Positions 1 to 5,687 of a stretch of 5,777 nt of DNA are shown here, piece by piece (within the stretch, counting starts at the first letter, position 1; every line of letters starts with the position of its first letter). The DNA comes from Treponema sp. GTDB taxonomy: Bacteria > Spirochaetota > Spirochaetia > Treponematales > Breznakiellaceae. The DNA is taken from contig JAITAW010000261.1 of NCBI GenBank assembly GCA_031283905.1, positions 1 through 5,777 on the forward strand, written 5' to 3'. The translations under genes and the position numbers were made by a program. Under the pieces are notes generated by a model, which searched no databases, was not told the DNA's origin, and worked only from the letters and a program-made list of their open reading frames with translations.

Positions 1-415
1 TTCCCACCAGACAGAGCCACTCGGCTTCCGCCGCAAGCTCGCCGTTGACATACGCCTTGCCCGCCTGCCTTATCATTTTAGAGGAGACTCGCAGATTTTC
101 TATCTCTGAGCGGACTTCTTCTCCGGGGCGCACCTGCCGCCGGAATTTCACCTTATCAACAGAAGCAAGAAAAAAGAGCGAATCCCCGCTCAGAACGCCT
201 ATCTTCCGCAAACCCGCGCCGCCGGATTGCGCCATAGTCTCAATTAAGATGACGCCCGGAACCACCGGATATTCAGGAAAATGACCGGCAAAAAAGAATT
301 CCCGCTCTGTAAAAACGTGTTTTGCGACAATGTTCTTTTCGTCCGCCGAAAGGATTTCGTCTACAAATAAAAATGGCGCGCGGTGCGGCAAGAGCGCCTC
401 TATTTCATCACTCAT
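1..415 (-). CDS. fabZ: 3-hydroxyacyl-ACP dehydratase FabZ (3' end cut off by window edge)
   Basis: FabZ removes water from 3-hydroxyacyl-ACP to give trans-2-enoyl-ACP, the third step of each fatty-acid elongation cycle, in the cytoplasm. 138 residues are visible. The N-terminus carries the family signature LLPHRAPFLFVDEI (residues 8-21). The hot-dog core helix follows, with GHFPEYPVVPG (44-54) holding the catalytic His45 and then Glu59 in ETMAQSGG. The 14-residue His-Glu spacing and the Glu (FabA has Asp) point to FabZ. Family members are about 140-150 residues and the visible end (ELAAEAEWLCLVG) matches the usual last strand, so only a few residues should be missing. The ATG at 413-415 is preceded by AAAGGAGAG, which overlaps the fabF stop codon; only 13 bases separate the genes, so it should be co-transcribed and probably translationally coupled with fabF. 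Confidence 0.96.
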   Translation of the reverse strand, partial: MSDEIEALLPHRAPFLFVDEILSADEKNIVAKHVFTEREFFFAGHFPEYPVVPGVILIETMAQSGGAGLRKIGVLSGDSLFFLASVDKVKFRRQVRPGEEVRSEIENLRVSSKMIRQAGKAYVNGELAAEAEWLCLVG

Positions 416-428
416 ACCCTCTCTCCTT

Positions 429-1694
429 TTAGGTTCCGTACTTCTTAAAGATCACCACGCCGTTATGACCGCCGAAACCAAGAGAACCGGAAGCCGCAAC
501 GGTGATTTCACCATATTGGACAGTGTTGGGAACGTAATCAAGATCGCATTCCGGATCAGGATGCTCAAGATTGATGGTCGGCGGATAAAAACCGTGCCGG
601 ATGGCAAGTATGCCAGCTATAGCCTCTATACCGCCGGAACCCGCGATACAGTGTCCGGTCATACTCTTGATGCTGGAAACCTTCATTTTATAGGCATGAT
701 CTCCGAACGCGGCCTTTATCATTTTGGTTTCGGTTGGATCGTTTATCTCGGTGGAGGTGCCATGCGCGTTGTAGTACTGAACCTCTTCCGGGGCAAGGCC
801 CGCGTCCGCAAGCGCCAGCTTTATCGCCCTGCCGCCTCCCTCGCCAGACGGGTCCGGCGAGGTGATGTGATATGCGTCCGCGCTTACGCCGTAACCGGCG
901 AATTCCACCAAAGCCGTAGCGCCGCGAACACGCGCGTGTTCTTCACTCTCAATCACTATGACGCCTGCGGCTTCACCAATCACAAAACCGTCCCTGTCCG
1001 CGTCAAAGGGACGGGAGGCTTTTTCAGGCTCATTGTTGCGCTTGGTTGAAAGCGTTTTGAGCATCTGGAACCCGCCTATACCGAATGGCACTATACAAGC
1101 CTCAGTCCCTCCCGCAATAACAACATCACAACGTCCGGCGCGGATAAGATCAAGCGCCTGACCGAGCGCGTCCGTTCCGGATGCACATGCGGTAACCTGC
1201 GTAAAGGCGGGACCTTTGGAGCCGAAAAGCATGGAAATATTGCCCGCGGCTTCATTGCCGATCATAAGCGGAATGGTCAATGGAAGCATACGCTTGGGAC
1301 CTTGTTCAAATAATTTGCGGAACGATTCCGACACGATCTCGAAGCCGCCTATACCGTTTCCCAGCACAATGCCGGTTTTCTCGGCATCACGCGCCAGACG
1401 TCTGCGCCCATCTTCCTCTGTGGAAAGAAGCCCCGCCTGCTCAAGCGCTTGAGATGCGGCGGCAACGGCAAACTGGGTGAACCGCGCCATTTTGCGGGCG
1501 TCTTTTTTATCCATCCACAATGACGGATCAAAATTTTTTACTTCGCCGGCGATTTTCACGTCAAAATCGGTTGTGTCAAATTGGGTGATATGACCAATCC
1601 CGCTCTTCCCGGCTTTCAAACTATCTTCAAAATCCGCGATTGAATTTCCTATAGGGGATATAATCCCCATTCCGGTAACAACCACCTTTTTCAT
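429..1694 (-). CDS. fabF: 3-oxoacyl-ACP synthase II (beta-ketoacyl-ACP synthase FabF)
   Basis: This is the condensing enzyme that extends acyl-ACP with malonyl-ACP, releasing CO2. It has 421 residues, close to the usual 410-415 or slightly more, and is complete. The N-terminus KKVVVTGMGIISPIG is typical. The active site is intact: nucleophile Cys170 in VTACASGTDA, His311 in NAHGTSTEINDPTE, Lys343 in SIKSMTGH, and His348 followed by the AGSGG stretch. The C-terminal GSLGFGGHNG motif (about 403-412) is present. The frame stays open upstream to a GTG at 1742, but the start is placed at the ATG 1692-1694. There AGAGAGG (1701-1707) sits six bases upstream, and homologues begin with this M-K-K-V-V-V-T-G sequence. 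It lies 146 bases after fabG and directly before fabZ. The acyl-chain preference (FabF against FabB) cannot be read from these motifs; FabF is the better overall match. Confidence 0.97.
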   Translation of the reverse strand: MKKVVVTGMGIISPIGNSIADFEDSLKAGKSGIGHITQFDTTDFDVKIAGEVKNFDPSLWMDKKDARKMARFTQFAVAAASQALEQAGLLSTEEDGRRRLARDAEKTGIVLGNGIGGFEIVSESFRKLFEQGPKRMLPLTIPLMIGNEAAGNISMLFGSKGPAFTQVTACASGTDALGQALDLIRAGRCDVVIAGGTEACIVPFGIGGFQMLKTLSTKRNNEPEKASRPFDADRDGFVIGEAAGVIVIESEEHARVRGATALVEFAGYGVSADAYHITSPDPSGEGGGRAIKLALADAGLAPEEVQYYNAHGTSTEINDPTETKMIKAAFGDHAYKMKVSSIKSMTGHCIAGSGGIEAIAGILAIRHGFYPPTINLEHPDPECDLDYVPNTVQYGEITVAASGSLGFGGHNGVVIFKKYGT

Positions 1695-1699
1695 TGTAC

Positions 1700-1840
1700 A
1701 CCTCTCTTCAAATAAGCGATCCGGTTTTAAAACGCGAACCACGGTCTGATTGACTTTAAAACCGGCTCTGGAAAAAGCGGTCTAAAGCCTTTTCCCTTAC
1801 ATATTGGAACAACAAACGGCGCGTACAGCGGCGCCTTTTT
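1700..1840 (-). promoter_or_regulatory. fabG-fabF intercistronic leader with three potential hairpins
   Basis: The 146 bases between fabG and fabF contain no ORF with a good start site. On the minus-strand transcript they can form, in order: GGCGC/GCGCC (1831-1835 with 1818-1822); GGAAAAGGC/GCTTTTTCC (1787-1795 with 1770-1778, one G-U pair, 8-base loop); and an 11-bp perfect stem CCGGTTTTAAA/TTTAAAACCGG (1755-1765 with 1721-1731, 23-base loop) ending 14 bases before the fabF Shine-Dalgarno. The pairing is directly visible. A role in attenuation, mRNA processing or protein binding is inference. No convincing promoter of its own was seen here. Confidence 0.5.
1808..1840 (-). terminator. Weak intrinsic terminator-like hairpin after fabG
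   Basis: Immediately after the fabG stop codon the transcript can fold GGCGC-(8-base loop)-GCGCC, followed by a moderately U-rich tail GUUUGUUGUU. The stem is only five base pairs and the tail is interrupted, so on this strand it would at best be partial. Read on the plus strand the same hairpin is followed by TTTTT (1836-1840), a better terminator, but no plus-strand gene leads into it. It may lower transcription between fabG and fabF rather than end the operon. Confidence 0.3.
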
Positions 1841-2587
1841 CTACATAAACATCCCGCCGTCAACAGCCAGCGTCTGCCCGGTGATATACGAAGAACTATC
1901 GGACGCCAGGAACAACGCCGCTTCCGCGATATCTTGCGGGTTGCCAATACGCTTAAGCGGGATAGCGGCAAGCATAGCCTCTTTCGCGGCATCCGGCATG
2001 GCGTTAGTCATATCGGACTCAATGAAACCGGGGGCAATGGCGTTGACCCGCACCCCCCGGGACGCGGTTTCCCGCGCCACACTCTTGGTAAGTCCGATAA
2101 GCCCCGCCTTGCTTGCCGCATAATTCGCCTGTCCTCCGTTGCCATGAACGCCGACAACACTCGACATATTAATGATAGAACCCGCCCGCTTGCGGATCAT
2201 ATCGGCGGCTATTGTGCGGGCGATGAGGAACGCCGCAGTCAAATTAACGTCAATCACTTTCTGAAAATCTTCAAGCGCCATTCTAAAAGAAAGTCCGTCT
2301 TTTGTGATACCCGCGTTGTTCACTAGGACATCAAAACCGCCCGCTTCTTTAAGCGCGTCTTTGACGATCCGCTCAACATCCGCAAGGTTACTCAAATCCG
2401 CTACTATCCAATGGAGTTTTCCACCTGATTTCTCCGCCGCTTTCGAACAGCGCTCCTCAAAATCTTCCGGTAATTTAGTACTCACGCCCCACACTTCAGC
2501 GCCTTCCGCTAAAAACAAATCGGTTATAGCTTTGCCTATACCCCGTGAGGCTCCGGTAACAAGGGCTTTCTTGTCCTGTAAACGCAT
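1841..2587 (-). CDS. fabG: 3-oxoacyl-ACP reductase FabG (short-chain dehydrogenase)
   Basis: FabG reduces 3-oxoacyl-ACP to 3-hydroxyacyl-ACP with NADPH, the second step of the elongation cycle. It is 248 residues, the standard family length, and complete. It is a classical short-chain dehydrogenase: cofactor loop TGASRGIG (11-18, Gly12/16/18), DL at 64-65, NNAG at 90-93, and Asn115 in VIDVNLTAAF. The Ser143-Tyr156-Lys160 active site lies in INMSSVVG and GNGGQANYAASKAG, the latter being characteristic of FabG. The C-terminus SSYITGQTLAVDGGMFM is also typical. The ATG at 2585-2587 has AAGGA six bases upstream. It is the first gene of the fabG-fabF-fabZ operon, behind its own strong promoter at 2644-2671. 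Other SDR enzymes share the fold, but the motifs and the fabF/fabZ neighbours make FabG secure. Confidence 0.96.
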   Translation of the reverse strand: MRLQDKKALVTGASRGIGKAITDLFLAEGAEVWGVSTKLPEDFEERCSKAAEKSGGKLHWIVADLSNLADVERIVKDALKEAGGFDVLVNNAGITKDGLSFRMALEDFQKVIDVNLTAAFLIARTIAADMIRKRAGSIINMSSVVGVHGNGGQANYAASKAGLIGLTKSVARETASRGVRVNAIAPGFIESDMTNAMPDAAKEAMLAAIPLKRIGNPQDIAEAALFLASDSSSYITGQTLAVDGGMFM

Positions 2588-2609
2588 CGTCTTTCCTTCT
2601 TTAGGTGGT

Positions 2610-2637
2610 ACTATGACATATTCTCTATTTTTGTCAA
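2610..2637 (-). promoter_or_regulatory. Possible second, downstream fabG promoter
   Basis: A perfect -35 hexamer TTGACA (2632-2637) is followed after 16 bases by CATAGT (2610-2615), a 4/6 match to TATAAT. It lies just where transcription from the stronger upstream promoter would begin, so the two could be tandem promoters or the match could be fortuitous. Confidence 0.3.
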
Positions 2638-2643
2638 TCTTAA

Positions 2644-2671
2644 ATTATAGTTATTCAGCAAATAAAGTCAA
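2644..2671 (-). promoter_or_regulatory. Sigma70-type promoter of the fabG operon
   Basis: TTGACT (2666-2671, 5/6) and a perfect TATAAT (2644-2649) are separated by 16 bases. Predicted transcription start is near 2637, about 50 bases before the fabG ATG. The spacer contains an inverted repeat TTATT-TGCTG-AATAA (2651-2665) that could serve as an operator. The bases around the -35 closely resemble those of the promoter at 5337-5364. Confidence 0.75.
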
Positions 2672-2709
2672 GCGGCGGTGAATATTGAGAAAATCGCCTC
2701 AGTACAACG

Positions 2710-4959
2710 CTATTGCAACACTTTTGATACGGGTACAACCGAATAACCGGCGCCGATAATAGCGTCAAGCAAAGCAAAAATACGGTTATACAAATACGTA
2801 TCACGTCCTCCTTGCAATAAGCCCAGCCGCACCGGAACAATGGAAGCGTTTTGCTTTTTCTCCATGATGACCTCAATCATGCCGGATGCGCTTATAAACG
2901 GAAGCCCCAGCCGCAAAGCCTCCGCTCTGGTGACGGCGTCTCCGGGATCAACATCTCTTTCAACCGTTCTATAACCTGCAAATAGCGCGAATTCTTTTGT
3001 TTTCGGCGTCAGCGCATAAAAAGGCGGATGCCAGAGTAATGCCAATTCCCTGCCGGTGGCGGCAAAGAATTCGTCTTCATTGCGGGCAAGACCGCGGGAA
3101 ATAAAATTATTATCTATAATATACCGGGAAGAGGAAAGATCAAGCGGCGCGAAAAACAGAGACGCGGTTTCATGCCCCGCGTCAGCTATGCGCCGCGCCG
3201 CTTCGGGATACCGGCGAATGCATTCGCCATTCAGAAAAAAGGTCGCTTTTATATTAAAAAAATCAAGCGCGTCAAGTACATGGCTTAAACCGGTCGCATC
3301 ATCATACAAATCAAAACACAGGGCGATGTCGCCGCCGCCGGCAAAGACGCCTGAATCACGGATGCGTATAAGAGGCATTGTTCCAACTGATGTAATATTC
3401 CGTATCATGGGCAAATTTTCATATATACCCGACTCCTGCTTTTCGAGGTACACACGGTAGCGTCCGGAAACAAGCGATGTGGGGCGCATCACCGGCTCTT
3501 GCAGTTCGGCCCACGCAAGACGTCCGTTGGTAACAAACCACCTCCCGTTGTTTTGAGCGAGTATGCGATTGGTCTCGGCTTCAAATGCAACGCTATCAGC
3601 GGAAGAAAGGCAAATGAGATGGCGAGTCGCGCTGTTGTCTTGATTAATATGAATACGCTCAATTCGTTTCTCATCTCCGATGATAAAATCATCTCCAAGC
3701 CATATGCAACCGTATGACGGCGCATCGCTAATAGACTGTATGCGCCGCCACGATTTATAATCGTAAAGAACCGCGCCTTTTTTTCCCCACAGGATCACGC
3801 GCCCGCCGTCAGGGGAAAGCGCCGCATTGTCCATGCCGGCGGCGGGGGGAGACGGGAGCGGAACAAACGATGCTGACACGCCTGCTAATGCGGCGGCGTT
3901 CAGCCGGTACACGCTTTGGCCGGGTCCATTATGCGTGAAAATCGTTATGATATTGGCTGGCGACCAAAGCGCCGTGATGTCTGAACAAAATTCCGGCAGT
4001 TGAAGATAAGGCAAAGCCGTTCCGCCGGACGCGCCAAGCGGATAAAAAAAAAGCGTACGATTTGTACGATTGGCTTTGGAAATGAGAAGAGAGTTGGCAT
4101 CGGGCGCCGCATAAAATTCGTCAAAATCGGGATCAAAGGCAAAGGGAAGCGTTCCGGAGGGGACTCCGATTTCCAGAAAATCACGGTACATGGAGCGGAA
4201 AAATATCTCCGATCCTTTGATACGGTACACGGTGGAGCCGTTAATGTAGAAAAAATCGCCCCCTTCTTCCCACACCACGCAGGCGATGCTTCCTTCCCCT
4301 ATCAAACGGCGCCGTTCTTCCACCTGAGGCGCTGCCGACTGCGCGGCCGGCGTTTGATAGTAGTACAGCTTTCTGTCACGCTCATAGATAAACGCCCGCG
4401 AGTCCGGACTCCACCGAACGGGAAAGGCGCGATCTGATTTCTCTACATGGGAAGCGACAATGGTCTTTGCGCCCGAACTGATATCCATAAGCGCAAGATT
4501 GCCGTAGGCGGCGCTAACGCTCTCAAGCAGTACAAGCCATTTGCCGTCTTTTGAAACTTCGGCGTTTTTAGTAGAGGCTACGGAAACATCCGAACGCTCA
4601 ATAAAAGACGGATACTCCTTAAACAGCAACGGAACGCCGCCGGCAACCGGAATGCGAGTCCACCCGAAGCTGTTCCGCACAAGGATCATCCTGCCGTTTT
4701 CAAGCAAATCAATGTTTCCAGGAAACGCGGTGAGCTGTTTTAAGCTTAAATCAACAAGCTGCGACACAAACAAGGCGCTTTCTTCACGGACGCCGTTATA
4801 GTTGTCTACCCTAAAAAGCGCTCTGCCATCGTTTGATATATCAAGTCCGCTAAAACGTATTTTTACGGGTACGCCGGCGGGTACACTATTTATAAAATAA
4901 AAAAAGAGAAGGATTGAAAAAAATGCTTTATTGCGCCTCGTACTGTTGTAAAAACGCAT
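2710..4959 (-). CDS. Exported propeller protein with a degenerate polysaccharide deacetylase (NodB-like) domain
   Basis: Protein of 749 residues. The N-terminus has basic residues, then a hydrophobic run (about 12-24) and VPA-G, a plausible signal peptidase I site after Ala28, so it should be periplasmic or secreted. Residues about 35-520 are beta-rich with TolB/WD40-like repeats: ISNDGRALF (41-49), VSKDGKW (135-141), WSPDSR (183-188), LSPDGGRV (381-388). Residues about 535-749 follow the NodB fold order: IALCFDLYDD, IKATFFLNG, GHETASLFFAPLDL, LLWHPPF, RDVDPGD, and the final helix and AGYSVVPVSKVL. Enzymes of this family remove acetyl groups from peptidoglycan or other glycans using a metal held by an Asp and two His. 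Here the two His positions are Leu601 and Pro605, the motif-3 Arg is His644 and the motif-5 His is Arg711, so catalysis is doubtful. The ATG at 4957-4959 has AAGGAG four bases upstream; a TTG just before it is an alternative. It overlaps the preceding gene by 32 bases. Confidence 0.82.
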   Translation of the reverse strand: MRFYNSTRRNKAFFSILLFFYFINSVPAGVPVKIRFSGLDISNDGRALFRVDNYNGVREESALFVSQLVDLSLKQLTAFPGNIDLLENGRMILVRNSFGWTRIPVAGGVPLLFKEYPSFIERSDVSVASTKNAEVSKDGKWLVLLESVSAAYGNLALMDISSGAKTIVASHVEKSDRAFPVRWSPDSRAFIYERDRKLYYYQTPAAQSAAPQVEERRRLIGEGSIACVVWEEGGDFFYINGSTVYRIKGSEIFFRSMYRDFLEIGVPSGTLPFAFDPDFDEFYAAPDANSLLISKANRTNRTLFFYPLGASGGTALPYLQLPEFCSDITALWSPANIITIFTHNGPGQSVYRLNAAALAGVSASFVPLPSPPAAGMDNAALSPDGGRVILWGKKGAVLYDYKSWRRIQSISDAPSYGCIWLGDDFIIGDEKRIERIHINQDNSATRHLICLSSADSVAFEAETNRILAQNNGRWFVTNGRLAWAELQEPVMRPTSLVSGRYRVYLEKQESGIYENLPMIRNITSVGTMPLIRIRDSGVFAGGGDIALCFDLYDDATGLSHVLDALDFFNIKATFFLNGECIRRYPEAARRIADAGHETASLFFAPLDLSSSRYIIDNNFISRGLARNEDEFFAATGRELALLWHPPFYALTPKTKEFALFAGYRTVERDVDPGDAVTRAEALRLGLPFISASGMIEVIMEKKQNASIVPVRLGLLQGGRDTYLYNRIFALLDAIIGAGYSVVPVSKVLQ

Positions 4960-5113
4960 CAAGCTCCTTCTCCATGTTTACCAGATCGCCTTCCATCTGC
5001 ACAAGCCGGGTAATAGAATACCGGCCTTTTTTTCCCATCAGGCGTTCACACGTTTCATCTAACACCGTTTCAAAAGAGAAATTGTTTGAATGTATGATTG
5101 GTTCTCGTATCAT
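4928..5113 (-). CDS. Small hypothetical protein, probably helical
   Basis: I do not recognise this gene. From the ATG at 5111-5113 it encodes 61 residues with no signal peptide or membrane segment. The C-terminal half (about 33-60: ITRLVQMEG, VNMEKELDAFLQQYEAQ) is charged with hydrophobic residues at helix-like spacing (Leu37, Met40, Leu44, Met47, Leu51, Leu55), suggesting an amphipathic helix or short coiled coil. There is one cysteine (Cys22). The start is uncertain: only a weak TTTAGG precedes the ATG, and in-frame GTG (5131) and TTG (5137) lie upstream, the latter two bases after the preceding gene's stop. It lies between the 44-residue gene and the propeller gene, whose start it overlaps by 32 bases; this spacing and the shared direction support a real, translationally coupled gene. 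Likely cytoplasmic. Confidence 0.6.
   Translation of the reverse strand: MIREPIIHSNNFSFETVLDETCERLMGKKGRYSITRLVQMEGDLVNMEKELDAFLQQYEAQ
4964..4969 (-). promoter_or_regulatory. Ribosome binding site of the propeller/deacetylase-like gene
   Basis: AAGGAG lies four bases before the ATG at 4957-4959 and inside the coding sequence of the small upstream gene. A second GGAG lies just upstream (4971-4974), seven bases before the TTG at 4960-4962, so either start could be used; they differ by one residue. Confidence 0.6.
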
Positions 5114-5139
5114 GGTTTTGCCTAAAGCCACGCGCAAAA

Positions 5140-5274
5140 CTAATCCGAACTACCGTTAGATATATCAGCGGTCTGGGCTGAAAGACCGGACACTATTGCG
5201 CTTTCATTATCAAAAACCTTTATAAAAGTTGCCATTGCAATAAAAGCTATGAGTATTAGAACGAGTTTGCGCAT
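5140..5274 (-). CDS. 44-residue small membrane or secreted peptide
   Basis: An ATG at 5272-5274 preceded by GGAGG (5279-5283, four-base spacer) opens a 44-codon frame ending in TAG at 5140. The product starts MRKLVLILIAFIAMATFIKVF, a two-positive-charge N-terminus followed by an uninterrupted hydrophobic stretch (about residues 4-18). The tail is polar and slightly acidic, DNESAIVSGLSAQTADISNGSSD in two parts (DNESAIVSG, LSAQTADISNGSSD). It could be a single-pass membrane peptide with an N-terminus facing the cytoplasm, or a signal peptide releasing a very short peptide (for instance after LSA, residue 33). No family recognised. The strong ribosome site and the well-placed promoter 63 bases upstream are the main support. 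It is the first gene of the three-gene set leading to the exported propeller protein, with the next gene starting 2 to 26 bases after its stop. Confidence 0.65.
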   Translation of the reverse strand: MRKLVLILIAFIAMATFIKVFDNESAIVSGLSAQTADISNGSSD

Positions 5275-5278
5275 AACG

Positions 5279-5283
5279 CCTCC
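5279..5283 (-). promoter_or_regulatory. Strong ribosome binding site of the 44-residue gene
   Basis: GGAGG four bases before the ATG is the strongest Shine-Dalgarno match in the window and is the main reason for calling the short gene. Confidence 0.7.
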
Positions 5284-5336
5284 AAAAGTATTATTGTTCC
5301 GCGATCCTGAGTCTCGCACAATTTGGAATTTGAGTA

Positions 5337-5364
5337 ATTATATCACGCTTGCAAAAAAGATCAA
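5337..5364 (-). promoter_or_regulatory. Sigma70-type promoter of the small-protein/propeller operon
   Basis: TTGATC (5359-5364, 4/6) and a perfect TATAAT (5337-5342) stand 16 bases apart, with a TG one base before the -10 (extended -10). Predicted start near 5330 leaves a leader of about 56 bases before the 44-residue gene. No terminator is evident before fabG, so some transcripts may continue into the fab operon. Confidence 0.72.
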
Positions 5365-5367
5365 GCG
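5346..5367 (-). promoter_or_regulatory. Inverted repeat overlapping the -35, possible operator
   Basis: CGCTTG and CAAGCG form perfect 6-bp arms ten bases apart, covering the -35 hexamer and part of the spacer. The arm centres are 16 bases apart, more than one helical turn, which could suit a dimeric regulator, but the symmetry may be accidental. The regulator is unknown. Confidence 0.4.
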
Positions 5368-5374
5368 GCAAATT

Positions 5375-5409
5375 GCTTTGAAAGCGACTGTACGGCAGAC
5401 TCCGGTCTG
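5375..5409. repeat. Two short palindromes upstream of the promoter
   Basis: GCTTTGAAAGC (5375-5385) is an 11-base odd palindrome and CAGAC-TCCG-GTCTG (5396-5409) has perfect 5-bp arms. Both lie 10-45 bases upstream of the -35 at 5359-5364, where activators often bind. Short palindromes like these also occur by chance. Confidence 0.3.
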
Positions 5410-5687
5410 TTCCACGAACGGTGACCCTAACTCAAGCAGCGATTCACCTTGAAGACAGAGAAACCCGGCCCCGCCCGAGTGATACGCTGTTTTTTGTCCG
5501 CGCCGCCAAACCGTTCCGCGCCAAAGGCGGCGCAGGGCGTGGGATATACTTTTAAGAAACAAAATTTGCCGATTGTCCTGAAGTCTAATTCATATTACCC
5601 CTTGTGCGCTGAATGTCCGTTTGACCATAAATTTTTGACAATGCATCATAACATTACCAAGTATTTTTATAGAACTTTTGAAACGTT
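5410..5687. other. Intergenic stretch without a convincing gene
   Basis: Frames of up to 83 codons exist here, but they lack ribosome sites and recognisable protein character. The only clear structure is a GC-rich inverted repeat GCGCCGCC/GGCGGCGC (5500-5507 with 5526-5533, 18-base loop); it has no T-run after it on either strand, so it does not look like an intrinsic terminator. The part from about 5545 to 5690 is AT-rich. No RNA gene was recognised. Confidence 0.5.

Noticed and set aside
330..1049. A 239-codon plus-strand frame opposite fabF
   Set aside because: It is antisense to a fully conserved fabF, has no ribosome site of note and reads as low-complexity basic sequence; long antisense frames are common opposite GC-rich genes.
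1695..1742. Longer FabF starting at GTG 1742 (16 extra residues)
   Set aside because: The extra residues are not part of the family, there is no ribosome site at the GTG, and a good one serves the ATG at 1694.
2672..2709. Terminator between the propeller gene and the fabG promoter
   Set aside because: Only 4-bp stems (GGCG/CGCC, TGAG/CTCA) without a U-tail can be formed, so no intrinsic terminator can be supported.
4000..4437. A 145-codon plus-strand frame opposite the propeller gene
   Set aside because: It lies wholly antisense to an intact 749-codon gene and reads as Lys/Arg-rich shadow sequence.
5500..5533. GC-rich inverted repeat as a transcription terminator
   Set aside because: Neither strand has a T-run directly after the stem; on the minus strand it is followed by an A-run instead.
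5338..5562. A 74-codon minus-strand frame starting with TTG
   Set aside because: It has no ribosome site, runs through the operon promoter, and its translation resembles no protein family I know.
5621..5649. Possible plus-strand promoter (TTGACC, then CATCAT after 17 bases)
   Set aside because: The -10 matches only 4/6 and no plus-strand gene follows within the window.
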